Below are positions 17,343 to 29,417 of a stretch of DNA of 64,000 nt, one piece after another. Both the position numbers and the translations under genes were made by a program. Each line of letters opens with the position of its first letter. Positions within the stretch are counted from its first letter, which is position 1. The notes beneath the pieces are model-generated. The model was not told the DNA's origin. It saw nothing but the letters and a program-made list of their open reading frames with translations, and did not search any database. Origin of the DNA: Pseudoalteromonas luteoviolacea (lineage in GTDB: Bacteria; Pseudomonadota; Gammaproteobacteria; Enterobacterales; Alteromonadaceae); the NCBI RefSeq assembly GCF_000814765.1, contig NZ_JWIC01000007.1, forward strand, positions 124,001 through 188,000. The letters run 5' to 3'.

Positions 17343-19334
17343 ATGAAAAAAACAGTCCCGCTTATTTTTGTCTTTCTTTTTTGCTTTAATGCAATTGCTT
17401 CTCAAGAAGAGCTATTTGAGTTGAGCTTTGAGGAATTGCTTGACGTTAACATTACTTTAGCCACTAAAACCACTGAATCACCTACCACTGTGCCATCGAG
17501 TACGACCGTTTTTAATCGTCAACATATTCAATTATTAGGCGTCGCCAATGTATATGAACTCATGAACTTCGTGCCTGGCATGCAGTCAACTCGCGGCGAT
17601 TGGGTTGGTGCTGTGCCAAAAGAGCACGCACGCGGTATCTATTTAGACAGCGGTAATGTGCTGGTCATGCTCAATGGGCAAAGACTTAATGATGCGTCTT
17701 TTGGCAAAGCTTCTGTTTATGCTCCTTTTATCCCCGTTGAAATAGTAGAACGAGTTGAGTTTATCAGAGGGCCCGGTTCCGCTTTGTATGGCAGCAATGC
17801 CTTTTTAGGCGTGATGAATATCGTTACAAAGAAAAATTCTAACCAATTTATGGCTGCTGTCGGCGACAATGGTATGTATCAAGGCGCATTAAGCGCTCAT
17901 CATACGTTTGAAAATGGTCTGTCACTTCAAGCTAATGCCTCTTTATACAGAGATGATGGAGATGAGTATTTTGAAGCGAAAGTGCGAGATCCGATTGATG
18001 GTCGGTTCGTTGAGGTTGAGTTAAATTGGGAGAATTGGCGATTTGCAATTCATAACTCTGAGACGCGATTAGATGAGTTTATTAATTTATCAGGTGAGTC
18101 TAAAGATAATAGGCACACCAGTCGCAATCTGGGTATGCAATTGGAAGTCAAATCATCATGGAGTGACTCACTTTCAAATACGACAAGATTGGAATTTATA
18201 AAGCATGACATAAAAAGTGCAGGATTAATTGCCAGTGCTGAAGAACTTCAATTAGACCACGATTTTTTTGTAGGCCCACGTTGGCAATCAAGAGATCTTA
18301 CTTTAAACAGCGAAACTGTGTATGGATATAACCAGTCTCTAAATATCATTTTTGGTGCTGAATATTCTTGGGAAGAGCAATCTCGTGCTGATGTATACAC
18401 TAATTATTATAACCCTGAGACTGGGCAGATTTTTGTAGATGAGCCTTTTTACCTTGGCGGCCTTCAAGTTATTAGCAATCATAAGCCTTTTGAGCCGCTC
18501 GAAGCTAGCTTCGACTCTTACGCCGTTTATACACAAGTTAAATATACCCTCACTGAATCTATCACAATGTTTACAGGGCTTCGTTATGATGATGTGATTG
18601 ACATCGATCGTAAATTATCACCAAGATTGGCACTCATTTATCAATTTAATCCTGTGCATACTTTTAAGCTACAGTATGGCGAGGCATTTAGAGCCCCTGT
18701 TAGTAATGAGCTGCATTCAAATGACGAAGTGACCGTTGGTAACCCAGATCTAAAAGCAGAATATTTAAAAACGACAGAGTTAGTATGGCATGCAAAAAAT
18801 GATAATTGGCAAGTCGATTTGGTTTTATTTGATAATGAATTAGAGGATTTTATTAATTTAATTCCTGTGGACGAAGCATTATCTCGTTTTACGTTTGACA
18901 ATGTATTTGAAACTAGCATGCAAGGTTTTGAATTTAGCGGCACGTTGCATATAAATGAATCAGCTTGGTTATCTAGCACATTTACCCAATACATCGATTT
19001 ACCGTTTAACCCGAGTTATAAAAAGTTTGGTTCTATAGTATTCAATTATAGCCAAGGAGATATGCAATACTCCGTCAACGGGATATGGAGAGACAGCATC
19101 ACGGTCATCCCTGCTGTGTTACCTGATGATCCTGAATTTTCACCTTACCATCAGCCAAGTCATTGGTTATTTGGCGCAACGATTGGCTGGAAAATAAATG
19201 ATAAACAAGGGGTTGCGTTACAAGTTCAAAATGCGTTTGATAAGTCTACCGATGCATTCGATCCCAGAAGATACGATGGCAGGGTGCCACAAAAAGGCAG
19301 GCAGCTGAGACTGCGTTATACCTACGAATTTTAA
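17343..19334 (+). CDS. TonB-dependent receptor, BtuB/FepA-like plug
   Basis: Outer-membrane TonB-dependent transporter of 663 residues. Signal peptide KTVPLIFVFLFCFNAIAS, then a short N-terminal region LFELSFEELLDVNITLATKT, which is typical of receptors whose plug starts with 'SLEELLDVxV'. Plug marks are VYELMNFVPGMQS, GNVLVMLNGQRLND and VEFIRGPGSALYGSNAFLGVMNIVTKK. The barrel ends RQLRLRYTYEF with a terminal aromatic residue. The ligand is unknown; this 'EELLDV' class is found in colicin I/cobalamin/siderophore-type receptors. An unusual hairpin lies about 70 bp upstream. No adjacent transport partners are present. Confidence 0.92.
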   Translation: MKKTVPLIFVFLFCFNAIASQEELFELSFEELLDVNITLATKTTESPTTVPSSTTVFNRQHIQLLGVANVYELMNFVPGMQSTRGDWVGAVPKEHARGIYLDSGNVLVMLNGQRLNDASFGKASVYAPFIPVEIVERVEFIRGPGSALYGSNAFLGVMNIVTKKNSNQFMAAVGDNGMYQGALSAHHTFENGLSLQANASLYRDDGDEYFEAKVRDPIDGRFVEVELNWENWRFAIHNSETRLDEFINLSGESKDNRHTSRNLGMQLEVKSSWSDSLSNTTRLEFIKHDIKSAGLIASAEELQLDHDFFVGPRWQSRDLTLNSETVYGYNQSLNIIFGAEYSWEEQSRADVYTNYYNPETGQIFVDEPFYLGGLQVISNHKPFEPLEASFDSYAVYTQVKYTLTESITMFTGLRYDDVIDIDRKLSPRLALIYQFNPVHTFKLQYGEAFRAPVSNELHSNDEVTVGNPDLKAEYLKTTELVWHAKNDNWQVDLVLFDNELEDFINLIPVDEALSRFTFDNVFETSMQGFEFSGTLHINESAWLSSTFTQYIDLPFNPSYKKFGSIVFNYSQGDMQYSVNGIWRDSITVIPAVLPDDPEFSPYHQPSHWLFGATIGWKINDKQGVALQVQNAFDKSTDAFDPRRYDGRVPQKGRQLRLRYTYEF

Positions 19335-21886
<2,552 letters not shown>

Positions 21887-21898
21887 GATTTACTTGAT

Positions 21899-21922
21899 AA
21901 GGCGGCGACATGCCGCCTTTTG
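21899..21922 (+). terminator. Rho-independent terminator of the M4 protease gene
   Basis: AAGGCGGC/GCCGCCTT stem (8 bp, 5-nt loop) followed by T's, 12 bp past the stop codon. Confidence 0.8.
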
Positions 21923-21943
21923 ATATCTTCCAAAGGATAAATT

Positions 21944-23461
21944 ATGCGTTCAAACACATACTTATGTTTGTTGGCGTGTCTTACATTTTCCTCTTTATCA
22001 AATGCAGTATCTGAAAAAAAATGGATAACGTTAGGTGCATCAGCAAGTCATCACTACCAATTAGAAAACTCAGTTAAAGGTCGTTCATATATCCAAGCAA
22101 GTCACACTCACCAAGAAGCGGATATTTTATTAATGCATGAGGCAGAGCATGAAAACCTCAGTCACTTTATGCATGAGCAGTATCACAGATGCGGAGGGTT
22201 TTGGTCGCTCATGATAGTGAAGCAGAGGCAAAGGCTTATTTGACCACATTAGAGTATGCTCATAATAACCAGCCAGAGTTAACATATTCAATTGATAATC
22301 CTGAAACAGTGCAAGCTTTAATGGGAAAAGTATCGACCACGGATTAGTTAACACCGTGAGTGCGATGACCGGGTTTTATAATCGTTACTACATTCAACAA
22401 TCTGGTGTTGACGCGTCAAACTGGTTAAAAGCCACTGGCAGAGCTTAGCCAGTACGCGCCCGGATATCTCTGTCGAGCATTACACACATTCATGGGCTCA
22501 GTCCTCTGTGGTGGTGACGGTCCCTGGGAGCGAATTGGCCGATGAAATTGTGATTATTGGTGGGCATTTAGATTCAATCAATGGCAGTAACCCAGCAGTG
22601 GCAGAGCGCCAGGGGCCGATGACAATGCGTCAGGAATTGCGGTACTCAGTGAAGTGCTTAAGGCCATTGTGGATTACAAACTATAAGCCGAAAAGAACGG
22701 TGAAAATAATGGGTTTGCAGCAGAGGAAGTTGGCTTAGAGGCTCCAAAGCGATCGCCCAAGATTATAAAGCATCGGGTAAAAATGTAGTAGGTATGGCGC
22801 AATTTGATATGTCTGGGCATAAAGGTGGTCAGTACGATATCGTATTCATTACCGATTATACCAATAGCGCACAAAATAACTTTATGAGCCAGTTGCTTGA
22901 TAGGTATTTGACGAACGTGAGCTATGGCTTTGATCGCTGTGGTTATGGTTGTTCTGATCATGCATCTTGGTATCAACAGAGTTTTCCAGCGTCATTTCCA
23001 TTTGAGTCACGGATGAGAGAGTCAAATCGTTTAATACACACTGCCAATGATACTGAGTACGACGCGGATCATTCAATTCATTTTGCTAAGTTGGCGAGTG
23101 CGTATGTTGCGGAGTTAGCTAAAACAGCTGGCAGTGTAACGCCACCACCAACAGAGCCTACGCCAATTGACCAGACATACACAAATTTGAACGTATCTTC
23201 TGGGCAGTGGTGGCGAACGTCTCTGGCTATAGGGAGTAGCTATCAAGAGCTGACAGTGAAAATTTCAGGTGGAACGGGCGATGCAGATTTATATGTCAAT
23301 TTGGCACTCAGTCGTCAACCTCCCAATTTCGATGCCGTCCTTACAAATATGGTAATGAAGAAACGTGTACCATTTCGCTTCCCGAATCCGGCAATTGGTA
23401 TTTTGATTTGAGAGGCTATACGCAAGCTGCTGGTGTGACGATGACCATAAAGGCAAGGTGA
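21944..23461 (+). pseudogene. Secreted M28 aminopeptidase with C-terminal PPC domain, broken by multiple frameshifts
   Basis: Homologue of the Vibrio-type secreted leucyl aminopeptidase (M28). Stitching frames together gives a signal peptide (YLCLLACLTFSSLSNA), a propeptide, the zinc-binding IGGHLDSIN and APGADDNASGI, the catalytic FAAEEVGL, FDMSGH, the disulfide region CGYGCSDHASW, the His region LIHTANDTEYD, and a PPC domain ending GYTQAAGVTMTIKAR at 23461. At least eight single-base shifts occur (near 22.20, 22.34, 22.45, 22.61, 22.67, 22.71, 22.74 and 23.30 kb), seven of them apparent losses and one a gain. After correction no in-frame stop remains and all catalytic residues are present. 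This suggests sequence error rather than decay, but I cannot exclude a real pseudogene. Confidence 0.82.
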
Positions 23462-23629
23462 TGTTATGCGCTGCTGCCTGGCAGTAGCGTTTTCAATTAC
23501 CTATTTTACATTGTGGTAATTAAAAAGTTCGGTTTTATGTAACTTAGAGGTGTTGTGGGCTTGTGGAAACGTAGGGGGTCATTCATACTGCCTCCTTATT
23601 TTAAGTGCACAATTATAAAAAATAGAAAA

Positions 23630-25086
23630 ATGACGGATACAATGGTTAAAGGCAGTTCCATATATAACAAGTTTTGGCTATTTCTAGGCCCTTTCCTTTT
23701 TTTAATGACATGTATCACCCATGGCCCTGAAGGTTTATCAGAGCAAGGCTGGCGCACAGCTGGCTTGGCAATGTGGCTCGCTGTTTGGTGGGTAAGTGAG
23801 ACAGTCCCAATTCCTGTTACCTCATTGGTGCCCTTATTGGCTGTGCCTCTAGCGGGGATAAACGACATAAAGAGTACTTCGTCTGCCTATGCGCATCCTT
23901 TAATTTTCTTATTTTTAGGCGGTTTTTTGATTTCAATTGCGATGGAAAAGTCGCAGTTGCACAAAACGTATTGCGCTGAAAACAATGCTTAAAAGTGGCA
24001 CAAATCCTAAGTATCAAGTACTGGCTATGATGTTAGTGAGTGGCTTTTTGTCTATGTGGATAAATAATACGGCCACCACATTGATGTTATTACCGATTGC
24101 GTTGTCTGTGATCCATGTTTTGCAAAAAAACGGTGCTCACTGTGATAACTATGCCAAAGCTTTGTTATTGGCTATTGCCTATAGTGCAAGCTTAGGTGGA
24201 GTAGGTACTATTATTGGCACAGCACCAAATGCGTTAATGGTCGCTTACCTGTGGACAACCATCAAATAGAAATAGGGTTTGGACAATGGATGATTGTTGC
24301 GGTGCCATTTACATTTGGCATGATTATTTTGTGTTGGCTTTGGTTAACTAAGTTTGCGTTCAAACTTGCTCCGCAACAAAACAACAGTCAGATGACAGAG
24401 GTATTTTCCGCTCAGCTCAAAGCGCAAGGTAACATGACGATTGCTGAGAAAAACGTCATGTACGTTTTCTTATTTGCTGTATTTGGTTGGCTATTGGAGA
24501 CCCTATTTACAAACATGGACAGGGTTAAACATAACGGATACGGGAATCGCTGTTGCAGCGTCTATTATGTTATTTGTTTTACCTGCAGACAGTAAAGGCG
24601 AGCAAAAAAGTCATGGACTGGCCTGCTGCAAAAGAAGTGCCATGGGGCATACTCTTATTATTTGGTGGCGGGCTAACTTTAGCGAGCCAAATTAAAGGAT
24701 CTGGCCTGGCTGAGTACATCGCAAACCTATTAGCGGGAGCGAGTGCTATTCCACTTGTATTGAGTGTAATTGCTGTGGCTGCTTTAATTACATTTTTAAC
24801 TGAGCTGACAAGCAATACGGCAACAGCTGCGGGCTTTTTACCTTTACTTGGTCCGGTTGCTGAGCAAGTGACGGGGACTCCCTTGGTGTGGATCATTCCT
24901 GCTGCCATGGCTGCAAGTTGCGCGTTTATGATGCCTGTTGCAACTCCACCCAATGCGATCGTATTTGGCTCTGGTGAGATAAAAATTAGGGATATGATTA
25001 AAGCTGGATTTGTATTAAACCTTATTGCTATTGCAATGATAAGTCTTCTAACCTTAACGGTTGCTCGGTGGGTTTTTGTATTTTAA
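23630..25086 (+). pseudogene. DASS (SLC13-type) sodium/anion symporter, frameshifted
   Basis: Inner-membrane Na+-coupled di/tricarboxylate or sulfate transporter. Pieces in order: an N-terminus with WRTAGLAMWLAVWWVSETVPIPVTSLVPLL, the first SNT-like motif WINNTATTLMLLPIAL, GGVGTIIGTAPNAL, a central hydrophilic loop, then FLTELTSNTATAAGFLPLLGPVA and MMPVATPPNAIVFGSG, both halves of the DASS inverted repeat being recognisable. Four single-base shifts (near 23.96, 24.26, 24.51 and 24.61 kb; three apparent insertions, one loss) break it. Corrected length is about 485 residues, normal for the family. The start ATG 23630 has no clear Shine-Dalgarno sequence. Substrate cannot be assigned. Confidence 0.82.
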
Positions 25087-25110
25087 GCGCTATTTATTTT
25101 AAGCCGTTGT

Positions 25111-25139
25111 AAGGCCACCTAAATGAAGGTGGCCTTTTT
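25111..25139 (+). terminator. Terminator of the DASS transporter gene
   Basis: AAGGCCACCT/AGGTGGCCTT stem (10 bp, 6-nt loop) followed by TTT. Confidence 0.85.
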
Positions 25140-25462
25140 GTTGAACTGAAAAATACGTTATCTTTGTTCAATCTTATTTTTATCGTCGAACTATAAGTTT
25201 GGTTTATTAATGATTGATATGATTTAATATCTAAAAACTTTCTAAGCCTGCTTTAATGGATGAATATTGTTTTAACGTTAAATAATGGCATGAAAAATAT
25301 GAGCGTCAGGACTTTTGAAATTGTGACGGTTGCGTTCCTGCATGAACTAGCTGAACATTAGGCTCAGTAATGGGTAAGTCTTAAGAGGCTGAAAATGGCA
25401 CGATAAAAAGGTAAGTTTAACTGTTTAGTTTTGATGGAGAGCAAACTTGTGAGGCTGAGAGA
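25140..25462. other. Intergenic region before the aldehyde dehydrogenase gene
   Basis: About 320 bp, AT-rich. I see no ORF with family resemblance and no clear regulatory consensus. Confidence 0.4.
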
Positions 25463-26848
25463 GTGAATCAAGAACAAGTGATTGAGCAGGGGTTAATGAG
25501 CTTAAAGTCCGCATACTGTCTTGAGCCATTCCCAGTGAGCGCGAAAAGAAAAGATAAACTAAAAAAGTTAAATGCTGCAATTATTGCAAACAAACAACGT
25601 TTCGTAGAAGCGGCTAATCAAGACTTTAGCGTTCGGGCCGAGTACGACACGCTTGTAGCTGACTTAATCCCTACCGTAAGCCATATTCGTTACTTATGTC
25701 GTCATATCGATGCATTTATGAAACCGCAATCTAAAACAGCAGGTTGGCAGTTCTTTCCTTCCAAAGTATGGATTGAGTATGTGCCTAAAGGGGTTGTTGG
25801 TATTATTGCGCCATGGAATTATCCGATCCAATTGGCGCTGGTCCCGCTGGCGACAGCTATCGCAGCGGGTAATAAGGTGATGATAAAACTCAGCGAATTC
25901 ACTCCGGCAGTAAACAGTGTGATGAGGGATGTGCTTAAATCAATAGAGGATGACTGCATTGTTGTCGAAGGCGATGCTGCTATTGCATCTGCCTTTAGCC
26001 AGCAAAGTTTTGATCACCTATTTTTCACCGGATCTACGAGCATTGGTAAACAAGTGTATGCAGCCGCCGCACAAAATCTTGTGCCGGTCACCTTGGAACT
26101 TGGAGGTAAATCACCCTTGGTGGTGTTAGCGGATGCGAACCAAGACAAAGCCGTATTAGATATTATATTTGCAAAAAGTATGAATGCAGGGCAAGTGTGC
26201 GTGGCACCTGATTATGTGTTGGTAGAAGAATCTATCTATGATGCTTTTATCACAAAACTAAAACATCAGTTGCTTAGTTGCGAAGGTAAGGAAACTAAAA
26301 CAGGTGTTTTAAACGCACATCATGCCAAAAGGCTAGCGTCAATCGTAAAAGAAGCGATTGAAGCTGGAGCGCAAGTTTGCCACTCTAAGCCGCTTGAAGA
26401 TGTATGTGCTGAGCACTTTGGAATACACTTAGTGCTAAATCCCCCGCTAGATTCACGTATTATGCAAGAGGAAGTCTTTGGCCCTGTACTGAGTGTCTTG
26501 AAGGTGCGTGACTTAGCTGAGGCTAAAAGCATCATTCAAAGCCAAGGAAGTCCACTGACGTGTTATTTATACTCGGACAATATTGAAGATCAAATCAATA
26601 TCAGACAATCTTTGCAAGCGGGTTCTATCAGTATTAATGACATGCTGCTGCATGTCGCGGTCACCGATCTGCCATTTGGTGGAGTTGGGCGTTCGGGTAT
26701 GGGGCAATATCATGGTCAGGAAGGGTTCGTGACTTTTAGTCACACGAAATCGGTATTTCAATCCAGTAGTCGGATTTGGCGAAGTAATTTGTTCAATCAA
26801 TATAGCCATGCCATTAAAAAGCTGCTGACGTGGCTATATTTGAAGTAA
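25463..26848 (+). CDS. Aldehyde dehydrogenase, coniferyl-aldehyde dehydrogenase subgroup
   Basis: NAD(P)-dependent oxidation of an aldehyde to the acid. ALDH marks are IIAPWNYPIQLALVPLATAIAAGN (cofactor site), FTGSTSIGKQVYAAAA, the catalytic Glu in LELGGKSPLVVL, the catalytic Cys in NAGQVCVAPDYVLV, and EEVFGPVLSVLKV. The short N-terminus and a C-terminal hydrophobic tail after SHTKSVF match the coniferyl-aldehyde/fatty-aldehyde class III-like branch, 461 residues. The actual substrate is unclear and may be a long-chain aldehyde. It starts with GTG, preceded by a GAG-rich stretch; its stop is only 10 bp from the convergent Sel1 gene. Confidence 0.88.
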   Translation: MNQEQVIEQGLMSLKSAYCLEPFPVSAKRKDKLKKLNAAIIANKQRFVEAANQDFSVRAEYDTLVADLIPTVSHIRYLCRHIDAFMKPQSKTAGWQFFPSKVWIEYVPKGVVGIIAPWNYPIQLALVPLATAIAAGNKVMIKLSEFTPAVNSVMRDVLKSIEDDCIVVEGDAAIASAFSQQSFDHLFFTGSTSIGKQVYAAAAQNLVPVTLELGGKSPLVVLADANQDKAVLDIIFAKSMNAGQVCVAPDYVLVEESIYDAFITKLKHQLLSCEGKETKTGVLNAHHAKRLASIVKEAIEAGAQVCHSKPLEDVCAEHFGIHLVLNPPLDSRIMQEEVFGPVLSVLKVRDLAEAKSIIQSQGSPLTCYLYSDNIEDQINIRQSLQAGSISINDMLLHVAVTDLPFGGVGRSGMGQYHGQEGFVTFSHTKSVFQSSSRIWRSNLFNQYSHAIKKLLTWLYLK

Positions 26849-26858
26849 CTTTACACTT

Positions 26859-27584
26859 TTATTCGGCGAAGCCACTACCTGCGATATAGGTTTTGGCTTG
26901 AATTTTGTGATAAATCTCGTTGGCGATGCGCTGCCCTCTTTCTAACTGAGAGCGAGATAAGCTTTGCTCATCTAGCTGGCGGCTCTCTGCTGCTTGTGTG
27001 TAACCGTTAAATTCGGCAAGCAGATTCCAAATATACGAGCGTTCTACATTTTTTTGTACGCCTAAACCTTGGTAGTAGAGCAGGGCAAGATTGTACATAG
27101 CCAATGTATAGTTATTGGCTGCTGCACGTTCGTACCAAAAGCGCGCTTTGACATAATCTTGAACCACGCCGTCACCGTTGGCATTCATTACACCAAGGTT
27201 AAATTGTGCGGCAGGTAAGCCTTTTTTTGCAGCTTGAGTAAACAGGTCTACGGCTTTTTGCTTATCTAGTTTAACCCCACGTCCATCTTGATAAAGCACA
27301 GCAAGGGCAAACATCGCATCAGCACTTCCGAGTTTCACAGCCCTTTGCAGCAGTTCAGCTGCTTTTCTAGGGTTTTTCGGTACGCCATAACCACCGTCAT
27401 ACATTTTGGCCAATTCATACATACCGGGTGCAAAGCCCATGTCTACTAAATATTGAAATTCTTTAATGGCAATATCAAATTTACCTTGATTTGCAGCAGC
27501 GATGCCTTCTTCTAACCCTGCAAGTGTTGGCGTAGAGCTTAGAATTAGCCCCGAGAATAAAAGTGTTTGAGTTAACTTTCGCAT
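26859..27584 (-). CDS. Secreted/periplasmic Sel1-repeat protein
   Basis: 241-residue protein with a signal peptide (LTQTLLFSGLILSSTPTLA) and four to five Sel1-like (SLR/TPR) repeats, for example AMFALAVLYQDGRGVKLDKQ, AQFNLGVMNANGDGVVQDYV and AMYNLALLYYQGLGVQKNVE. Sel1 proteins are scaffolds for protein interaction. The function here is unknown. The start ATG has AAGGAG upstream. It faces the aldehyde dehydrogenase gene and is separated from the sRNA upstream. Confidence 0.85.
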   Translation of the reverse strand: MRKLTQTLLFSGLILSSTPTLAGLEEGIAAANQGKFDIAIKEFQYLVDMGFAPGMYELAKMYDGGYGVPKNPRKAAELLQRAVKLGSADAMFALAVLYQDGRGVKLDKQKAVDLFTQAAKKGLPAAQFNLGVMNANGDGVVQDYVKARFWYERAAANNYTLAMYNLALLYYQGLGVQKNVERSYIWNLLAEFNGYTQAAESRQLDEQSLSRSQLERGQRIANEIYHKIQAKTYIAGSGFAE

Positions 27585-27676
27585 CTTAATTTCTCCTTAT
27601 GGCACAGGGTTTTTCGTTTAGTTTAATGCACATAGTATAAATATGCAGTTTAGACTATAACCTTATGAAGGGAAAT

Positions 27677-27830
27677 AAAAAAAGCCCTTTCGGGCCTTTT
27701 AATTTTCATATCTACCGTCACCGATATGAGCAATGTAGCAAGTAAATGAGTTTGTGAATATACTGGGTCGAATAGCAATTCACTTAATGAAGTAAGTCTT
27801 GTGCGTATAATCAAAACCACCGCTTCATTG
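27677..27830 (-). ncRNA. RyhB-like iron-responsive small RNA (predicted)
   Basis: A predicted minus-strand transcript of about 150 nt between the Sel1 gene and the lipoprotein gene. It starts just after a strong sigma-70 promoter and ends in a GAAA-loop hairpin (AAGGCCC/GGGCTTT with one G-T pair) followed by seven T's (27677-27683). About 30 nt before the terminator it carries TTGCTACATTGCTCATAT (27741-27724), matching the RyhB pairing core ACATTGCTCA that contacts sodB and other iron-protein mRNAs. RyhB is repressed by Fur, needs Hfq, and lowers non-essential iron enzymes when iron is scarce. I see the promoter, box, core and terminator directly; the RyhB identity is inferred. No protein of known type is encoded in it. 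Confidence 0.7.
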
Positions 27831-27865
27831 AGAATGATTATCAATAACTTTTTATTGATTGTCAA
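27831..27865 (-). promoter_or_regulatory. Sigma-70 promoter with overlapping Fur box for the RyhB-like RNA
   Basis: On the minus strand TTGACA (27865-27860), a 17-nt spacer and GATAAT (27842-27837) form a near-consensus promoter. A 19-bp sequence across the -10 element, GTTATTGATAATCATTCTC, agrees with the Fur consensus at 16 of 19 positions. Iron-loaded Fur bound here would block RNA polymerase. Confidence 0.75.
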
Positions 27866-27900
27866 CTGCAAATGATAATTAATTGTGTTTGGGAGGGGTT

Positions 27901-28710
27901 GTGTTTAGGTTTACTTGGGTTTTTTTAGCGTTGTTGATGCTGACAGGTTGTTTTTATGGGACTGTGTATAAAAACTCAGACAGGTTGGCGTTAAATCAGC
28001 TCGAAAAATATGTAGCGCTCACAGACGATCAACAAGCATGGTTTTTAAAAGAGTTTGGGCAAGTGCAGGTGATACACCAGTCTCGTTACTTGCCAACTTA
28101 TCAAGAGTGGTTAAGTGTGCTTAAAAATGGCTGGAAGGACATGGATGAGCAACAGCTATATGAACTCAGCATGCGGGTTAACGCACATTGGTATGAACTC
28201 ATAGAGAGCCTAGAGCCAGCCTCTATTAAGTTTCTGATGTCACTGGATAATTCGCAAAAAGCACAACTGATCGACAGTATTAAAGAAAAAATGCAATTGA
28301 GACAAAACGATGTCGATAGGCAGGCGAGGGCCCTAACACGTTTTGAAGATATTTTAGGAAGTTTAGATAAAAAACAAAAAGACATGATAGCGAGACATGT
28401 CGATAAAACTGCTTTTTATCAAGAAATAAGGGCATTGAATAATCAAAATAGACTTGCAGCAATCGAGTCACTATTAGCGCAAAAACAGCTAGGTGAAGCT
28501 GACATTATAAAACTAGGGCGCTACGTTGTTAACCATCCTCGCTATTGGCCTGAACACCGTATTGAGAAAAGGGAGCGACGTATTCGAGATCAAATCAAGT
28601 TCATGTTACGGCTTAGAGAAACGCTATCCAATAATCAACAAGAGGAATTAGCTCACTATTTTGATGAGTTGAGTGATTTACTCGTGGTGCTTAAAAACAC
28701 TAAATTGTAA
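27901..28710 (+). CDS. DUF6279-type lipoprotein
   Basis: Predicted lipoprotein of about 269 residues. From GTG 27901 it reads MFRFTWVFLALLMLTGCFYG, with the lipobox LTGC; GGGAGG sits 4 nt upstream, so I prefer this to the TTG at 27883. The mature part is highly helical and charged, starting YKNSDRLALNQLEKYVALTDDQ, typical of the DUF6279 family of envelope lipoproteins, whose role is unknown. It diverges from the RyhB-like RNA, with about 35 bp between the promoter elements and its start. Confidence 0.75.
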   Translation: MFRFTWVFLALLMLTGCFYGTVYKNSDRLALNQLEKYVALTDDQQAWFLKEFGQVQVIHQSRYLPTYQEWLSVLKNGWKDMDEQQLYELSMRVNAHWYELIESLEPASIKFLMSLDNSQKAQLIDSIKEKMQLRQNDVDRQARALTRFEDILGSLDKKQKDMIARHVDKTAFYQEIRALNNQNRLAAIESLLAQKQLGEADIIKLGRYVVNHPRYWPEHRIEKRERRIRDQIKFMLRLRETLSNNQQEELAHYFDELSDLLVVLKNTKL

Positions 28711-28722
28711 AGTCATGGGATA

Positions 28723-28746
28723 AATGCTGGATTTGATTCCAGCATT
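28723..28746. terminator. Hairpin between convergent lipoprotein and flavin-reductase genes
   Basis: AATGCTGGA/TCCAGCATT (9-bp perfect arms, 6-nt loop). The T-tracts are weak on both strands, so a terminator role is likely but not certain. Confidence 0.5.
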
Positions 28747-28780
28747 GATTGAAGTTTGCTAACAGCAGCGTGTCAAGAGG

Positions 28781-29413
28781 TTATGCTTTTCGCGTCACAG
28801 GCAAATCCGGTTTGGCGTATTCCAATCTGTCTATCTTGCTGGTGGTGTGATAACAGTCGAGTCCTGATACTGCCACTGTGTCTAATTGTTCAAGGTTAAT
28901 AAATCCATCTTCTTTTACAGCAAGGTCAGCGACTTCAACATGAACAATTTCGCCAATAACCAGTACCGTTTTATTAAGCTCAATGGTTTGATGCTGTCTT
29001 AATTTTAAGCCAATTTTAACTTGGCTCTGTGCAACGAAAGGCGCCTCAAAACTCTCGTGATAGCATGGCGTTAGTCCTGTTTCATCAAATTCAGACTGGT
29101 CTTCGTCGTATCTAGCCGATGTCTGATGTGCTTCTTGCCAAATAAGTGAGTTAACGTGGTTTATTGTGTATGTTTCGGTTTCTAATATATTCTCTAATGT
29201 GTCACGTCTTACGCTGTGAGGTCTGAATATGACACCTAGTAAAGGAGGATTAGCGCCAAGATGAAAAACAGAGCTGACGATAGACAAGTTCTCTTTGCCA
29301 TTTAAATCACGTGTTCCGATCAAATTTGCGCTTTTATACCCCGATAAGCTGTTTATAAAGTGGGCTCTATAACGTTCAGGGAGATCGAGTATGTCTTGGT
29401 TGTTAACAATCAT
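28781..29413 (-). CDS. Flavin reductase family protein
   Basis: FMN-binding split-barrel protein of about 210 residues. Family marks include KSANLIGTRDLNGKENLSIVSSVFHLGANPPLLGVIFRP (flavin-binding half) and the ending DLPVTRKA. Members reduce flavin or use FMN to act on other substrates. The open frame continues to 29545, but I start at ATG 29413, four bases after the SDR gene, so the two form an operon. Its natural substrate is unknown. Confidence 0.78.
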   Translation of the reverse strand: MIVNNQDILDLPERYRAHFINSLSGYKSANLIGTRDLNGKENLSIVSSVFHLGANPPLLGVIFRPHSVRRDTLENILETETYTINHVNSLIWQEAHQTSARYDEDQSEFDETGLTPCYHESFEAPFVAQSQVKIGLKLRQHQTIELNKTVLVIGEIVHVEVADLAVKEDGFINLEQLDTVAVSGLDCYHTTSKIDRLEYAKPDLPVTRKA

Positions 29414-29417
29414 TTTA

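Noticed and set aside
27650..27871. A 73-codon minus-strand ORF across the sRNA region
   Set aside because: It has no ribosome binding site, overlaps the Fur box and promoter, and has no family resemblance; the RNA explanation fits better.
27868..27886. A second Fur-like sequence (ATGATAATTAATTG) close to the lipoprotein start
   Set aside because: Only about half the box is present; it is too weak to claim independent Fur control of the lipoprotein gene.
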